Assembly: GCA_964036295.1 (NCBI GenBank)
Contig: OZ038465.1
Coordinates: 3,543,115-3,607,114, forward strand
From: Plumapathes pennacea
Taxonomy: Eukaryota; Cnidaria; Anthozoa; Antipatharia; Myriopathidae
Reading direction: 5' to 3'
DNA: 64,000 nucleotides
Positions within the stretch are counted from its first letter, which is position 1, and every line of letters begins with the position of its first letter. Under the pieces are notes generated by a model. The model was not told where the DNA came from. It saw only the letters and a program-made list of their open reading frames with translations, and ran no database searches. Both the position numbers and the translations under genes were made by a program. Positions 1 through 13,400 of the stretch are shown here, one piece after another.

Positions 1-2064
1 AGACAGGTCCGTGGCCAGTGCGCTTGTGACGTCATTAGTACAATGAATAGAGACACGCGGGGTCCCGGGAGAGGAACTTTTGTCGTGCGTTTATATGCAA
101 AAGATATTATAGCCGAGTCAGTTTTTGCACATGACAGATCCAAGAGCTCCCTTTATTTTTCTTGCCCTCTTTTCTTCTAATTTCGGTCAAACAGATATTC
201 ACGAAAAAGTGTATTATAATAATTGAGAGAAAACAATTATCGAAGGCCCCGTAGGAATATTCTTCGTTTGCAACAACCCAGTTTTCATAGCTCCCGACTC
301 ATGCCGGGTATGATGTTTCATACGGAATAATATTTTCAATGAGTGATTTGCTTTTGCCTTGAGTGATCGTTTTTGCCGGGAGCATTTTGAACTTGCTTTC
401 CGATGCACGTGACAGTACTTGTGTGACGCTTGCTATACAACCTGGACACCTTGTTGAGTGAATTTTCAAGCTGACATGTTTTGTGGAGGAACTGTGTTGT
501 CATTTTGTAATGGGATTGACTGGGGAATACCCGACATCTTAAGTAGCTGTAAGACAGCGTAATAGCCTTATCTCATCTTCCCAGCGTGTGCATCATGTTC
601 AAGTAGCTGTAATTGAAAGCTTTTAGACTTATCTCTGCAGCACATTAAAACATGACACTTCCCATGATGAAATTACTTCGTATGAAGAAGCCATCTCAGA
701 TGTTACGCATCCTACATGTACAAGTCTGATCACTAATATGTTCAAGACTGCTATGCATTAAGCTTTAACGCAAAATTCTGGGTCGATACGAAATTAATCT
801 CTATCGGAAGCTGCAGACGTTTGAATACCGTGACAACAAAGGCGTGCATCACGCTTGTGGAGCGAACATTACGGCTCGGATAGTCGGATATCAACCTTGA
901 GCTTTTGAAGACTTCGAGGTATTCAGTGACAAATATTCTCGATGTAATCGCCTGCCGGTCTTTCCTGCTTTTGTTAAAGCGGCGTGAGTGAAAGCTAAGT
1001 AGCTGATGATTCGGGATTCCCCGTTCTATGATATTATGCTCGTGACATTTCATTGACAGATCTTGTATCTTAATCTCGCGTGATATTTGCCTCAAACCTA
1101 TTAGTAATTCAGTATCCTCAGACAATGAACAAAGAACCTTTACTGCACGCAAAACAAAGTTAAACGCCGACTGTTCGTATACGCCGCGCGTTACACAAAG
1201 CCGCAGAGTTTCCGACAAAGGGAGACGCTCTGCCCACAGGGAAAAGTTCAAGTTCTATCAAGTTTCGAAACGTCTTCTACTGCTTATTCGATGTTCTTTC
1301 ACACAAATATTGCTCAGAACACAGATACGGTATCTATAATCGAGCATTTGCAAAACACAACCCTTCGTACTTTACGGGGGTCCCGCTGGTAACACATCAA
1401 GCATTTGTGTACGGCTATTTTCAAGTCTTCCGACGCTTAAAAACAATGCAAGCAAAAATCGCTCTTAAAGTATGGCTTCCGTGCATCCAGAAAGCCAACC
1501 GATGTTCAGTTCGGATGGGATACAGCAGTAAGCAAAGCCTTCAATGGGAATGCAAGTTCCGAACAAATTACCCGCGTAACTTTCACTGTATTGCAGCTTA
1601 TACTGTCATATATTGTAACTGTTCCAGGTAGATCTGTCAGTAACAAAAAGTAGTCATCCGATGATTGCGAAAGAGTGGAATAGAGATTGTTCCCAACATT
1701 CATAATTTTAACTAAATCCTCCGATAAACAAATAAAATTTGTGTGGTTAAATATAAGAGCTGCTAGAGACATAGTTCCCAGCATTATCTCCAAATATTGC
1801 AGCATTACCTTGACTGACACACGACACAAGCAACTAATCAGCCAAAACAGATTTTTTTCCTCTCCTACACAAAGCTTTCAGACAGTTCGTCCAGGGTGTC
1901 TCTCGACCCCCAAATATACGCTAAACGATTCGATCGTTTCTTCTTCTAATTGCTTTTACGGGAAGCTGGTTGCGGGGAGACTTCAAACAATGCAGTAAGC
2001 CATTTCGCACATCACGAGCCAGAAGTGCACATTTCCTCCTTCGCAGCAGGGCCTCCTGATTGCT
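1..2064. other. No supported gene; small uncharacterised minus-strand ORFs
   Basis: I see no gene with recognisable domains here. Two minus-strand ORFs exist: 166 codons at 751-1251 and 107 codons at 1506-1829. Neither is recognised. The last 25 or so codons of the 166-codon ORF (about 720-870) are clearly related in DNA sequence to one end of the 576-bp repeat found at 11413-11988 and 46494-47069. A stretch near 1918-1997 resembles the inner part of the repeat arms at 46056-46135 and 47395-47460. The region is therefore probably old repeat-derived DNA, or a decayed gene that shares a segment with these repeats. Confidence 0.4.
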
Positions 2065-2225
2065 ACCGATTAATAATGGTAATAGGACTGAGTGGAGTCC
2101 GATTCGGTCTGTAATCATACGAGTGATTACGAAATCGGACGACCGCGCTTCGCGGGAGTCTGATTTCGTAATCACGAGTATGATTACAGACCGACATCGG
2201 ACGACACGAAGTCCTCTTACCAATT
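2065..2225. repeat. Hairpin (palindromic) repeat
   Basis: The two halves are near reverse complements: the stretch reading GGTCTGTAATCAT near 2108 is answered by ATGATTACAGACC near 2180. The centre is GC-rich (around CCGCGCTTCGCGGG, 2142-2155). It sits directly beside the left inverted repeat of the element at 2224-3257, much as the 187-bp hairpin at 50471 sits beside another element. It is probably a MITE or the hairpin terminus of the neighbouring element. Confidence 0.65.
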
Positions 2226-3257
2226 AATCATAAATATTACAATTTCTGAGAATGAAATGATCATATAGCTTCAGCGTCTTCTTCTGTACTATACATAAAA
2301 ACAAAGCATCAAGAAGTACTTCATCGCCGATCTATTTAAACACGCGCGTACACACGGTTCGGCGTTTGTAAACACGCCGCTTGTTCGTAGTTATCTAGCT
2401 CTCAGTTATATCAACTTAAAATACTTGAGAGAAAGAAGAAGCTAATTTACCCAATGATTTGGGTTGAATGCGGATTTTTGAAGTAAAAGTAAAAAATGTG
2501 TAAGTTCTTTACACTCAGTAAAAATCAGTAAACCCATCACGAACTCACAAATTGAAAGACAGTTTATTTCGACTTTTCAGGTTTACATTTTTTAACATAA
2601 CAGGTACTTTGAAACTCAGAATACTAGTTTATTTTTTTCACAGAAGCTTACTCCAAAGCATTCAAAGGAAATATTCAAGACTGAAAAAATCTGTATCTTA
2701 GCGGGTCGGCACAGCAATTACAAACTTACCGATTTCTTGACGGCTTAATTTTCTAGGAGCGTTTGTCCATCACAGTCCATCACAACAAAATTAAGTTTCT
2801 TCCATGATTTTGAAATGAATTAACGACGTTCATTGACATTGGCCGAGACGTAAGTTTCAGAGTGTCTATAGCACAGCATGCTGGCGATGTCGTGAACTAA
2901 ACAAACGCGCCCGACCGGCGAAAATTTCCTGTCTTCTTTCGTTACATAGTGACTGTTCACGTTCTTTGATTGACCACAAACTGTTCCTTGCATGTTAAGT
3001 TGTCCAAGAATTAACAAAATTCGCCTTTCGAGAAGCCACAAACTCACACCGGCAATCGAGTTTTCCACTGAAAATCAGTGTAACGCTGATTGGTGCATTT
3101 AAATTTCACTCTTGCTTATGATTGGTCAAGCCAACTGTCCGATTACAGAACAAAGAAGTATCCGATTACAGAACAATAGGCGTCCAATTAATGATTAATC
3201 GGGGGGGTTTATGAACCAATCACATTCGAGGAAATTGTAATATTTATGATTAATGAC
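2224..3257. mobile_element. Non-autonomous DNA element with ~24-bp terminal inverted repeats
   Basis: The left end reads ATTAATCATAAATATTACAA (2224 onward) and its reverse complement ends the element near 3257. The roughly 1-kb interior has no supported coding sequence; the 82-codon minus ORF at 2820-3068 is not recognised. No target duplication is clear because the ends themselves are AT-palindromic. The family is unknown. Confidence 0.5.
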
Positions 3258-5211
3258 AAATCTGACGCCGCGAGCTCACTGGGAACTCTAGTCTTGTTTG
3301 ACACGGAGTCCTGGCTACCAAACCTGAGTGCTCCAGGGGACACGAGTTGAATATTTGCTTGTTCTGTGGATTTCGACCATTGTAAACTCGGACTTTGCTT
3401 CCCCTTTGTTTTGATGTAGTACTATGCAAATACTAAATTTGCACGTTTTTCATTGGATATACAGTATGTTTGATTTCGTCTCGGCATCTGACATTCAACC
3501 AGGACAATGACTAACCACAAGATTCATTGTGGTTTTCGGTGCAAGAGAAACCGCATATTTTCCGTTGTTTGTATTTTGGTGCCCACGCATCACATTAGCA
3601 GCATAATAATGTAGTTTACAAAAGCTTAGGAATTTCCGCCTTTAATTCTGATGGAACTTCGACTAAACAAACGCTTCGTCATTCGACTTACTCTTCATTC
3701 TGTTTGCAGAATATTGAAATATGTCAACGAGGAATAATAGAAAAAAAGTCGACAATAAAGTGTAACAAACATGTAGGTAGCACTTTACTACAAAGGCAGG
3801 TAACAGTTTACATACCAAGGCAGGCTACCTTTCAGCACTTTGAGGCCCTAATTTGACTGACCACGGGTATGAATAGATACATTAGATAGAAATAGAAAAA
3901 TAGATGGACCGACGAACAGGTGCTAGTCAGCCAGATAAATTCACAAATAAACTGCTACACAAGATCAGACAGAATATACTATGCTAATCAGCGGCACCTT
4001 GACTCGCAAGGAATAATACTGCAATAAAATATGTTGTTACAGAGTTACTATGGACTCCTTTAATATGTTTCAATCCAAGGATATGGCTAGCATAACTTAT
4101 CGTCTTCAATGATTTCAAAACAGACAGAAGTCTTCATGCAACCGCAAAACATTTCGGCAATTACATTTTAGAAACGGTGAAATTTGTCTTGGCGACTGCT
4201 CGATTTTCACCGAATGACTTTGCTTTTCCTTCCTGATAATGTATCTCATTTTTAAGGCGTAATTTGTACTTTGTTGTAATTTGTACTTTTCACGTCTTGC
4301 TGAAGTGAACGCGCTCAAATATCGGACCCTGCTGAGAGTTTTGGCACTTTCAATGTTAGATACAGCAGAAGGGCGAAAGAGTGAAGCTTGTCATGAGGTA
4401 CGACGAGCATCCCCGTCCTTTTTATATTGGAGTCCCACCTCCCTCCCCCCCCCCCCCCCCCCCCCTCCCCTCCCAGGGAGAAATGGTTCTCTTCACATTT
4501 ATTCCTACATTTGCAGCAAAATGATACCCCGCTGCGACCGACTATCGACCCAACCTCGTTCCCAGGTTCTTGAGATGAAAGAGCCTGGGAACGAGGTTGC
4601 GATCGACCGAGTGAGCATGTATTCATGGCACTTAAAAATTCACCACAATCAACTTGTGATAATAACGACAGTAACCCTTTGAAAGCCACAAACTTCTTAC
4701 CTTTGCTCAGATTCAGAATATGAAGTCCCAGCCGTGAAGTGATGTTGGCGCTGTACACTCGTGGCCAAAAACCAAATAGTTTGCTATACTATCCTCTGTG
4801 TTTCAGGGAACTCTCCAAACAATTTGCCCTCCAAACGTCCCTGTGTAGGTAGATAAAGCGTTATTTTATTAATAACTGCGGTTTGTGGCGTCGCGTCGGG
4901 GAATTTTCATTCCGCCGCGGTTATTAGCATACCAGTTTATATTGCTAGAAAATTCCAGAATTCGATGAAAGCGACTATCGCCGTACTGGACCACTGGCCA
5001 GCTGAAGTTTCCTGGACTCCGTAACACACGGAATTGCGGTCAACTCACACAAACCTTACCTAATCTGTAGCTCTTTGATGTGATCTGGGTAAAGATTTGA
5101 AACGTGCCTCACACCCCCGATGCTATTAATAAATGACGTATTATGTGGTCCCCCGGATTGTCACTCATAGAGGTAAAATATTCACATCGTGTGCAAGGAC
5201 TCACTGTGCCT
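3258..5211. other. No gene seen; simple repeats only
   Basis: This is AT-rich non-coding DNA. It contains a poly-C run at about 4445-4465 and a short perfect hairpin at 4551-4600. Small ORFs overlapping the C run are low-complexity artefacts. Confidence 0.5.
4551..4600. repeat. Short perfect hairpin, arms CAACCTCGTTCCCAGG
   Basis: CAACCTCGTTCCCAGG at 4551-4566 is matched by its exact reverse complement at about 4584-4599, with an 18-nt loop. Imperfect pairing continues outward (GACCGA / TCGACC). This looks like a small MITE or a structured insertion; no function can be read from it. Confidence 0.7.
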
Positions 5212-5220
5212 CTTGATCAC

Positions 5221-7181
5221 GGCTATGTTTAAAACCAGGAACCTGGAACCGGGAACCCGGGAACCGGGAACCGGGAACCGGAAACGGGGAACCGGGAACC
5301 CGGAACCGGGAACCGGGAACCTGGGAACCGGGAACCGGGAATCACGAAGCCAGTGACCGCTCATTACGCCTGTCTTTCGTTTCATCATCGCATGGTGCAC
5401 AATGTCGGAGCAAACTGAAGGGTAAGCTGAGAAATATTCATCCTTTTGAGTCGTCCACAGTATACTTTTACTCACTGAGATATTTTTAATCCTTAGAGAC
5501 AATGAAGTAGATCACGAAAGGGGGACGACATCTTCAAGGTGAGGAGATCAGCTTTTTATGTATGATTCAAACTCCGTGCGCGAGAAACAAAGCAGTCTAT
5601 AATTTTATTATTTGCTAAACAAGCGTGCTTCTTGGACCTTTAGATGCAACTTTTTTCTCTATCGGAGCCCAACTTTGAAGTCAATAGGCTACAGAAAGAC
5701 GGATTAACTACATTACACTTTTGGAAAGAAAAATCGCTACGCGGTTCTCAGATTTTCCATATTACACAACATACGTAACTTTTATGGAAAATGAGGAGTT
5801 TTATGTAATTCTTATGGAAAGTGCGGAGTGTTGAAAAATCTCTTCATCATTTATCTCTCATCTTAAACCTCATCATCACTTATCCTTTTAAAAACAGCTT
5901 CGCTTTGTTGCGGACTTTGTTTAAGTCTTAGATTCTTGGATTAATTGGGTAACTGCCGGTGTCTCAAACTGAAACGTCCCTCATATTTCTGTCCGGCCGG
6001 ACATTCCAGTCTTAAGGCCTAAGTTTTTTCGCTGGTCTAACATGTAAGGATACTCATAACGATCCCATAACCTCTTATGATCACTGGAGAAACGGTAACT
6101 CCCTCTAAGTCAGACTATTCGCAGTAGTTCACGTATGAGACAGCTATTACACAACAGGCGCCTGCCTGTCGGCTATTATCTGATCCAGATGTTTGGTGAG
6201 TCATGTTTCACCAGTACCTGAGTTTGAAGTACTAATCTTCCATTCCGAACTTAAACACACAGAATAGTTAACTACCGTGTTCATGATCAAACGAACTACT
6301 GTGCCGGATTTGTAAGCGGGCTCCCGCCCCCATGTTAGTATAAGTAGCTAATTAGATCAATCTGTTCGTGTTTTCACTGATAGCTGCGACTCAGAGTTTT
6401 GCTTCATTTCATTTCTCTTCTTTTGTCGGGAAAACAAAAATTAAAGGATCTCTTTTCAACCATCGACATGTTACCCTCAACTTTCGACATAGACCCTCGA
6501 CCAAAAGGTAAACTCTCATTACATGCTAAATGGTTTGTTGATAAGATTTCGAGTTAAAAGCTTTGACTGTCAATTGAAAGAATTACATAAATTGAAAGAG
6601 TTACATAAGACTCCTCATTTTCCATAAAAGTTACGTATGTTGTGTGATATGGAAAATCTGAGAACCGCGTAGCGATTTTTCTTTCCAAAAGTGTAATGTA
6701 GTTAATCCGTCTTTCTGTAGCCTATTGACTTCAAAGTTGGGCTCCGATAGAGAAAAAAGTTGCATCTAAAGGTCCAAGAAGCACGCTTGTTTAGCAAATA
6801 ATATAATTATAGGCTGCTTTGTTTCTCGCGCACGGAGTTTGAATCATACATAAAAAGCTGATCTCCTCACCTTGAAGATGTCGTCCCCCTTTCGTGATCC
6901 ACTTTATTGTCTCTAAGGATTAAAAATATCTTCAGTGAGTAAAAGTATACTGTGGACGACTCAAAAGGATGAATATTTCTCAGCTTACCCTTCAGTTTGC
7001 TCCGACATCGTGCACCATGCGATGATGAAACGAAAGACAGGCGTAATGAGCGATCACTGGCTTCCCGGTTCCCGGTTCCCGGTTCCGGGTTCCCGGTTCC
7101 CCGTTCCCGGTTCCCCATTCCCGGTTCCCGGTTCCCGGTTCCCGGTTCCCGGGTTCCCGGTTCCAGGTTTTAAACATAGCC
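5221..7181. mobile_element. Fold-back (Mutator-like?) element with ~590-bp inverted repeats and minisatellite ends
   Basis: Two long arms, about 5221-5815 and 6595-7181, are reverse complements of each other around a ~780-bp loop. The ends are GGCTATGTTTAAAACC and its complement. They are flanked by an exact 9-bp direct repeat CTTGATCAC (5212-5220 and 7182-7190), the expected target-site duplication. Just inside each end lies a tandem minisatellite of GGAACCG-type units (5235-5341 and 7064-7167). Long inverted repeats plus a 9-bp duplication suggest a Mutator-like or fold-back element; that class is inferred. No transposase is visible, so it is non-autonomous. ORFs over the minisatellites are artefacts. 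Confidence 0.85.
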
Positions 7182-7190
7182 CTTGATCAC

Positions 7191-10100
7191 AAAGCTTGTT
7201 AGTGAGGAAACTCATAGTTATCGATTTTCAAAAGTTTAATTGTGCTAAACCGCGGAAAAGGGTTGTCAAGAAGTCCCTGCAAGCGTTACTGGCTCAAGCA
7301 CAGTAACAAGGGACGATATTCGGGCGTTTTCATAATACGTGTCGGAAATCCTCTTGTGCTATGTTCGTGCATCATTTTAATACCAAATAACCTGGCAATG
7401 ACAGACTACTAGTCTTTTGGTGATGCAATTCATCAACAGAGCGATGAATTTCTCCTCTATGTAGTCCGGAAGCAATTGCAGTCCTGGAAGCGACATCACT
7501 CATAACAAAAGACGAGACAGACTGATATGATGAGTTTATTTCAGAACGTACGCTGTCTTATTGGCAGGCTAAGTTGCTGCCATTGAGATCCCGGCTTAAT
7601 AAAATTGCACGGTATAACGGGAAACAAAACATTTCCTTTACTCAGGAGTGGCGAATAGCAAAGCGATGTTTGATTACTTCGAAAGTGAGGAAAGCGTTGC
7701 GGTGCTTGAAGTCAAAACGTGACGATAATTGCCAGGCAATATTTTACCATCTTAAAATGAAAGGAAATGACGCGAGCTGTCTTTGGCTTGCTGCCTAATA
7801 TCGCAGAAAGGGTCTTATAACATGGCAGGTGACATGGACGGCCTGATATCCGACTAAAGTTGGAAGATGCTTACACTTAACTAGCGGTTCCGGGTAAAAC
7901 TTTTGCGTGTCACTACACTCTTTTATTCGATATCTATTAGTAGTTTTAGTTTCGTATTTCTCTAGAATGTTCTCGAATCTAGTGACGGACGTGCGCCAAA
8001 TTTGCACATACAAAACACTAGTTTTTCCTTTCATTCTGATGCATTTTCTTCTGGAACTTTAGGCTCACATCCTACGAGAACTCGAGATGGTTTCACTTTT
8101 GCCGGTCTACTTATCACACGTATACTGTCGGCCGAACTCATCGACTGCTAAACCTGAGACCGGTTTTTGAAATAAGGTAAGGAATGTATCTTTCTCGTTT
8201 CTGCGCGGTATTTTCTTTTCAAGGCTGGATCAATTCACTTCTAAAATTGTTATCAGGCTCCTACAGCACAATAAATAAATGCGGTACTGTGTTTAATAAT
8301 TATTTCCGAGGCACTGAGAAAAGCAAATTGAGAAGCGTCGTGCGCGGAAGACCTGAATATCATTTGTGTCGTTAAACCCCGTAATTTGGACTGCGTCGAT
8401 AAGGGTTTATTTCTGGAGCTCTCTCCAGTAAACGTACTGCGTGAGTTGTCACGAGATAATGCGATATGCAAGTGAGCGAGACGACAATTGATATCAATTT
8501 TCCAATTGCGTTCTTTTGGAAAAATTGGTGTATACTCTACAACTTCATAAAAAGAAGACAAATATTGACTGCGTAACCGATCTAGAAAACCTCAAGTCAC
8601 TACAACAGCACCTGGACTGATGCGCCGCGGTTCTCCAGTTTGATCAATAGCTGTCATTTTAGCGGACAATTATTTATTTCAATATATGGCAACCGTCACT
8701 GGTATACAAGGCCAGATTATTTATGCATGGAATGTCGGCGTCGACATCACGCATTTACGAAAAAAATATGAGAACATCATTATTAGGCTATGCATCATAC
8801 GAGGCCCTGGATCATACACAACTCGAACTAGTTTGGTTAAGATTGATTCAACGGTTGTCGTGTCCGCAGACGGACGATACTTCGATTCCACTGTCTCGAA
8901 ACTTGAAACTGGGCGAACAACCCTTATACTTCTTTCTGTCATGTCTAGAACTCGAGTCAGCCAATATTTTTTTACGGTGTTTACTGAATCAACTTTACGA
9001 ACTGTTGATTTTTACTAGGCTCTTCACCTGCAGCTTCAATTTATTTTTGTCGACTTCGATTCAAGTCACATGGCCTGCGAGTGGTATGCTATCGAACCGA
9101 AGTGGCTTGTCCAGTCTTACAAAAATTGCTTTTAGAAAAATTGCGCTGGGGAACGTAACCAGTTAGAGTCAGGTTACTCGATAATCGGAGTTCTAGATTT
9201 GTGATCTAAAGCGAATAAACAAAAATAAAACTAGAAACAAAGTTAGGTTTTTTGAGAAAAACTAAAAATTCCGGCTACTGACAAAAACACACTTGGCTGT
9301 TTCTTCGCTCCCCCGCCCCCATATCCTAAAGACCATTTTCTCAAGGTTGCGCGCGCACCCCAGCTTGACGGGCCAAATCCTTGGATATAAGAATTGCATT
9401 GCGAGCGCTCACGCGCGAACGTCGTAGAAAACGGCTTTAAAACTCAAGATAGCCGTCCTAACTCAAATTAGGGCGCAGCATGAAGCATCTACATCGAAGA
9501 CGAGTACAGTCCGTCGTGAATGAAAGTTGAAAGTTAATTTGAAAGTCTTGGCATCAGCTTCGATGCGCGCGCAACCTTGAGAAAATGACTCACACTAAAA
9601 AAAAGTGATAGAGCAAATGAAACAAACAGACGTAAACAGTGAATGGAAGATGCGTCATCCGACGCATTTCGGCGTTATTTTTGTTGGCGGGATTGGCCGC
9701 AAAGCACAATGCTTTCGCGATGTGGTTTTTATGGTCACGCTTGAACGTGCGATATTGAGGTTCTGGAACCTTCGAAGTGTTTGATGTGGAAACAGCAGTG
9801 TTGTGAGTTTCGCTTTTTCGAAAACTAAAAAGATACTGAATTTTTCTTGTTCCTTGTGCTGTTTTGGGGCCAAGGCGGAGCAATTCTGAGCGATCCTGTG
9901 GGACAAGTTCAGTATTTTCTTAAATTTTCGAATAAAGATTGGGCTGCCTGTGATTTACATGTATTCATGTTATACTTCTCATATCACTTTGAGTCGTATC
10001 CGGACAGTTTGGGTAAAAATTAACACGAGCAGTGAGCAACACTGTCAAACAGCAGTCAAAAACTGTTTTGGTACCGTGTGCTCAGAAATTTGGGTCAGTT

Positions 10101-10451
10101 GCCTCCTGATATGTCAACTGAATTAGGAAAGCGAAAACAGCCATGAAAGAGGAGAGATAGGTATAAAACTAATAAAATCACCATGGGTGTTCAAAGTATT
10201 TTGTTTACTTTGCTACGAAGGCCTATCGCTCACGTGGACGCAGTGTTGCGTGACGCTTGAGGACCCCGTGGGAACCGAATATCTTATTGACCCCGTGCTT
10301 ATCCTGATGAACCCACCGGAATTGACTTCCTGACGGAATTAGGATCTAAGGAACTCAATACAGTTGGCTCACGGCATATCTAATGGTCAATCAGAGACAT
10401 TTTTCTCACGGCCAAATCGACGCTACGTGTTCTGTTTCTGCGACGTTCAAG
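7191..10451. other. No supported gene; upstream region of the adhesion GPCR
   Basis: Several ORFs of 60-150 codons occur (for example 7574-7798 and 8686-9166 on the plus strand), but none has a recognisable domain or splice partners I could join. The region contains the MITE at 9334-9587. The last few hundred bases before 10452 should hold the promoter of the adhesion GPCR, but no motif was firmly identified. Confidence 0.4.
9334..9587. mobile_element. MITE with inverted ends CATTTTCTCAAGGTTGCGCG
   Basis: The 24-base sequence starting CATTTTCTCAAGGTTGCGCG at 9334 recurs as its reverse complement ending at 9587. The 254-bp unit has no coding capacity. The flanking bases (GAC / ACT) give no convincing target duplication, so the superfamily is undecided. 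Confidence 0.7.
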
Positions 10452-13400
10452 ATGTTTACATGGTTGTGCATCTTTTTGGCGGTATGTTCAGCAAGTGTTG
10501 GACAACAGAGTGGTCCTTTGGGTAAGTGAATTATTTTATAAATATTGCCATCATTTTGGTCAGGGTTTGTTCGCCAGTAGACACCAAATGGTTGCCACTG
10601 ACGTGCTGGTTTTATTATCAAGAAACGTGCGAAGCTTCGTCATATTAGCCGTTTGTCTCCAGCGAAGACAAAGCCGTTTAGCGGAAAGAAACATTGTACG
10701 ATTTTCATTAGAATTTGGGGTTGCGCCTCAACATATAACGAACGGTATATACCACGGGGAAATGACACAAAACTGAATGAACTGAACGTGTCAGTTCGCA
10801 TGTATAAACAAACCAGTCTCCCAGTGAACGCAGAGTTAATTTATAACAAAACTTTTATTATTTCTATTTATCGTATCACCGCCCGTTTGTTGAAGCCAAA
10901 TTCGCGCTTAGTTATGCCTTATCGATGAACAGTTGTTTTCAGTCGAGCCGGGATGTCTCTTAACTTTTCTAAATTTTGTTCAAGTGTTATTTCCTTTTGT
11001 TTTCTTTGCGGCTTATAATAAACGTGTCTTTGTCGCTTATGAAGCCAAGCAATATAAGCGCTATATAACAAGTCATAGAGTTTTCCACTGAACGTGAAGA
11101 AAACAAATCATCGCATCGGAGCTTCGAGTAGTATTATTTTTCCATGCTCTACTCTACACTCTCGGCGGTATGAAATGTAAAAATTAACTTGCTGACATTA
11201 TTAACATTTTTATTCAATAAAACCTGCAAAAAGCAATAAATAATTCTGATTAATGTCTGAAAATGTCATAACTTCGTTGCTATTGAGTTCGCATCAGTAC
11301 AGTCCTGATTTCCCTATCGACTACTAATAACACTCATCACTTCGCCCGCAGCCATTATGGTGTGCTATAAACAAGAAAGGTGTTGTTCGTGGCCAAATAA
11401 TGAGTGGACAATATTCTTGGTTTGCACTCACGTGGTTTTCACGGGTCACGTGACCGCAGCACCCTCCAAAATAACAGATTGTACCTTTCTGACTCCAGAA
11501 CTGAAAAGAGCACACCTGAATTAGTCCAGATGCCAATTTTGGATTGTCCAGGCTTAATTTTGGCGAAGCAGCGGCAATTTGTTTTTTGGAGATTTGATAA
11601 GAGTTTGTATGCGGCGCCATGTTGGTGGACCAAGGTTGTACACCAACATGGCGGCCAATAACTCGGAACACGAAATGAAGCTGATGTACGACTCAGTTTG
11701 ATTCTATGTTACTTCACATCCTTCGCAGTGCCAATTTTAAAATGTTTCGTGAAGGAAAACTTTATAATTCAGACACAAGCAACGATTTTAGTCGGCCACG
11801 AGCGTGTCACACGGTTTTGTTGTCACGGTATTCAAACGTCCATAGCTCCCGATAGATATTTTGTGTCGACCCAGAATTTTGCAGTAAGTATTAAGGCATA
11901 ACAGTCTTGAACATATTAGTGTATCGGACTTGTAGGGTGCGTTACTTCTGTGATGGCCTTCTTATGACGTCACATGCAAACCAAGAATTGGTTCAGTCAA
12001 CTAACAGGAAGAGCAATCCTGTTCCGGTACATGACATCGTTCCTTATGTTTCAAAAGGAAAAAGTAGTTTCCGGCTCTCTGTATGCGGTTTTACTGTTTC
12101 ATTTGGATGTTTCAGAGTCACACTGTGCTCCTTTTGCAGCGATTCTTTCAAGTCGCAACTGTCTTTCACTAGATGTCTTTTTTTTTAATTTTTTTTTTGA
12201 CGGTCTGAAGACGACACGCCCATATGTGTATCCTGTCGAGATATGGATGATCACAGACAAGACAGGAAGACTGATGTAACCATATTTGGTTTAGTTTTTT
12301 AGTTAAAACAAGACAACAACAACAAAAGCATTCAATGCATGTCGACACAAACCGTGCATCCAAGTATAGTGTTGAAACAAAACAAGATTGAGCTTACTTT
12401 TTTTTAGATTGGCTAAATCCTGTAAAGCCCAAAGCACGGGGCCAGTTTTCTAATCAGACTACTGGGTCCAAATGGCCAGTGTGGCTAAACCCTATTTAGT
12501 CTTTAATCCTAATCTGGCATTGCTAAAGCACAATCGAACCTTTATCTGAACTTTGGGTAATTAAGCACGAACTCAAAGCGAGAATAGGAAAGCGAAAACA
12601 AGTTATAGTTCGAACCGTTTGATAATCATATGGTCTATTATTACCGTAAGTTCCACATGTCATACTTCTCATGCTCGTAACACTAGGAGGAATAGCACCT
12701 ATAGTAAATATATGTTTAATTCTGTAAGAGTATTAGTTATATACATTTCTGCTCCTTTCTTTTTTTTTTTTTTTTGTAGAAACGGTTTAAAATTGCACTT
12801 CAGCAAATCTTGGTTTATAAACGTGTACTATATTTCCGAGCTCTTCAGACGGAATACCGAAGTCAAACTGAACTATTCGAATAATATACAAAGGAAAAGC
12901 TGTGTGAAAAACTGTGCTTCAAATATAGTTCGTATATATAAATACATTTTCTCTTTATGAACATAAAAGTAAAGCACTCATCGTGAATTGTAGTTCAAAA
13001 ATTATTTTTGACAAGTTCGATTGACGCACATGGTACAATGACGCGTGACCTATTTTGACAACCAACGGTGAATCCCGCAGACTGTGTATTAGTAACGAAT
13101 ATTTTTATCGCAAAGCTTCCCGTGGGAGGTTAATTGGCAATAAATACTGGATTGGATTACATCAGAAGGCCAAGCTTTTCTCAGACATGAATTTTGCTCA
13201 ACAATGACGTGGAGGCTGTGTTAAGTCGCTTGCATTTGCCGGAGTGGTCACGCCTTTCAATTTCTGGAATTTAGCACTGCAGGAAACTGTCACCAAAATA
13301 TAGATGTCATTTTTTTGCAATTTCAGTATATCCTTTATGACGAAAATGTTCGATTTCGCTGTAAATCCAAGAGAAGAGGGTTCAATAAATTCGCTCGTTT

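Noticed and set aside
751-1829. A minus-strand gene from the 107- and 166-codon ORFs
   Set aside because: No recognisable domain, no convincing splice join between the ORFs, and the 3' part resembles a repeat end. Kept only as unclassified sequence.
6867-7186. Overlapping ORFs rich in Gly-Asn-Arg-Glu-Pro or Pro-Gly-Ser-Arg-Phe-Pro
   Set aside because: They lie in the GGTTCCC minisatellite of the fold-back element and recur at 5182-5502 for the same reason.
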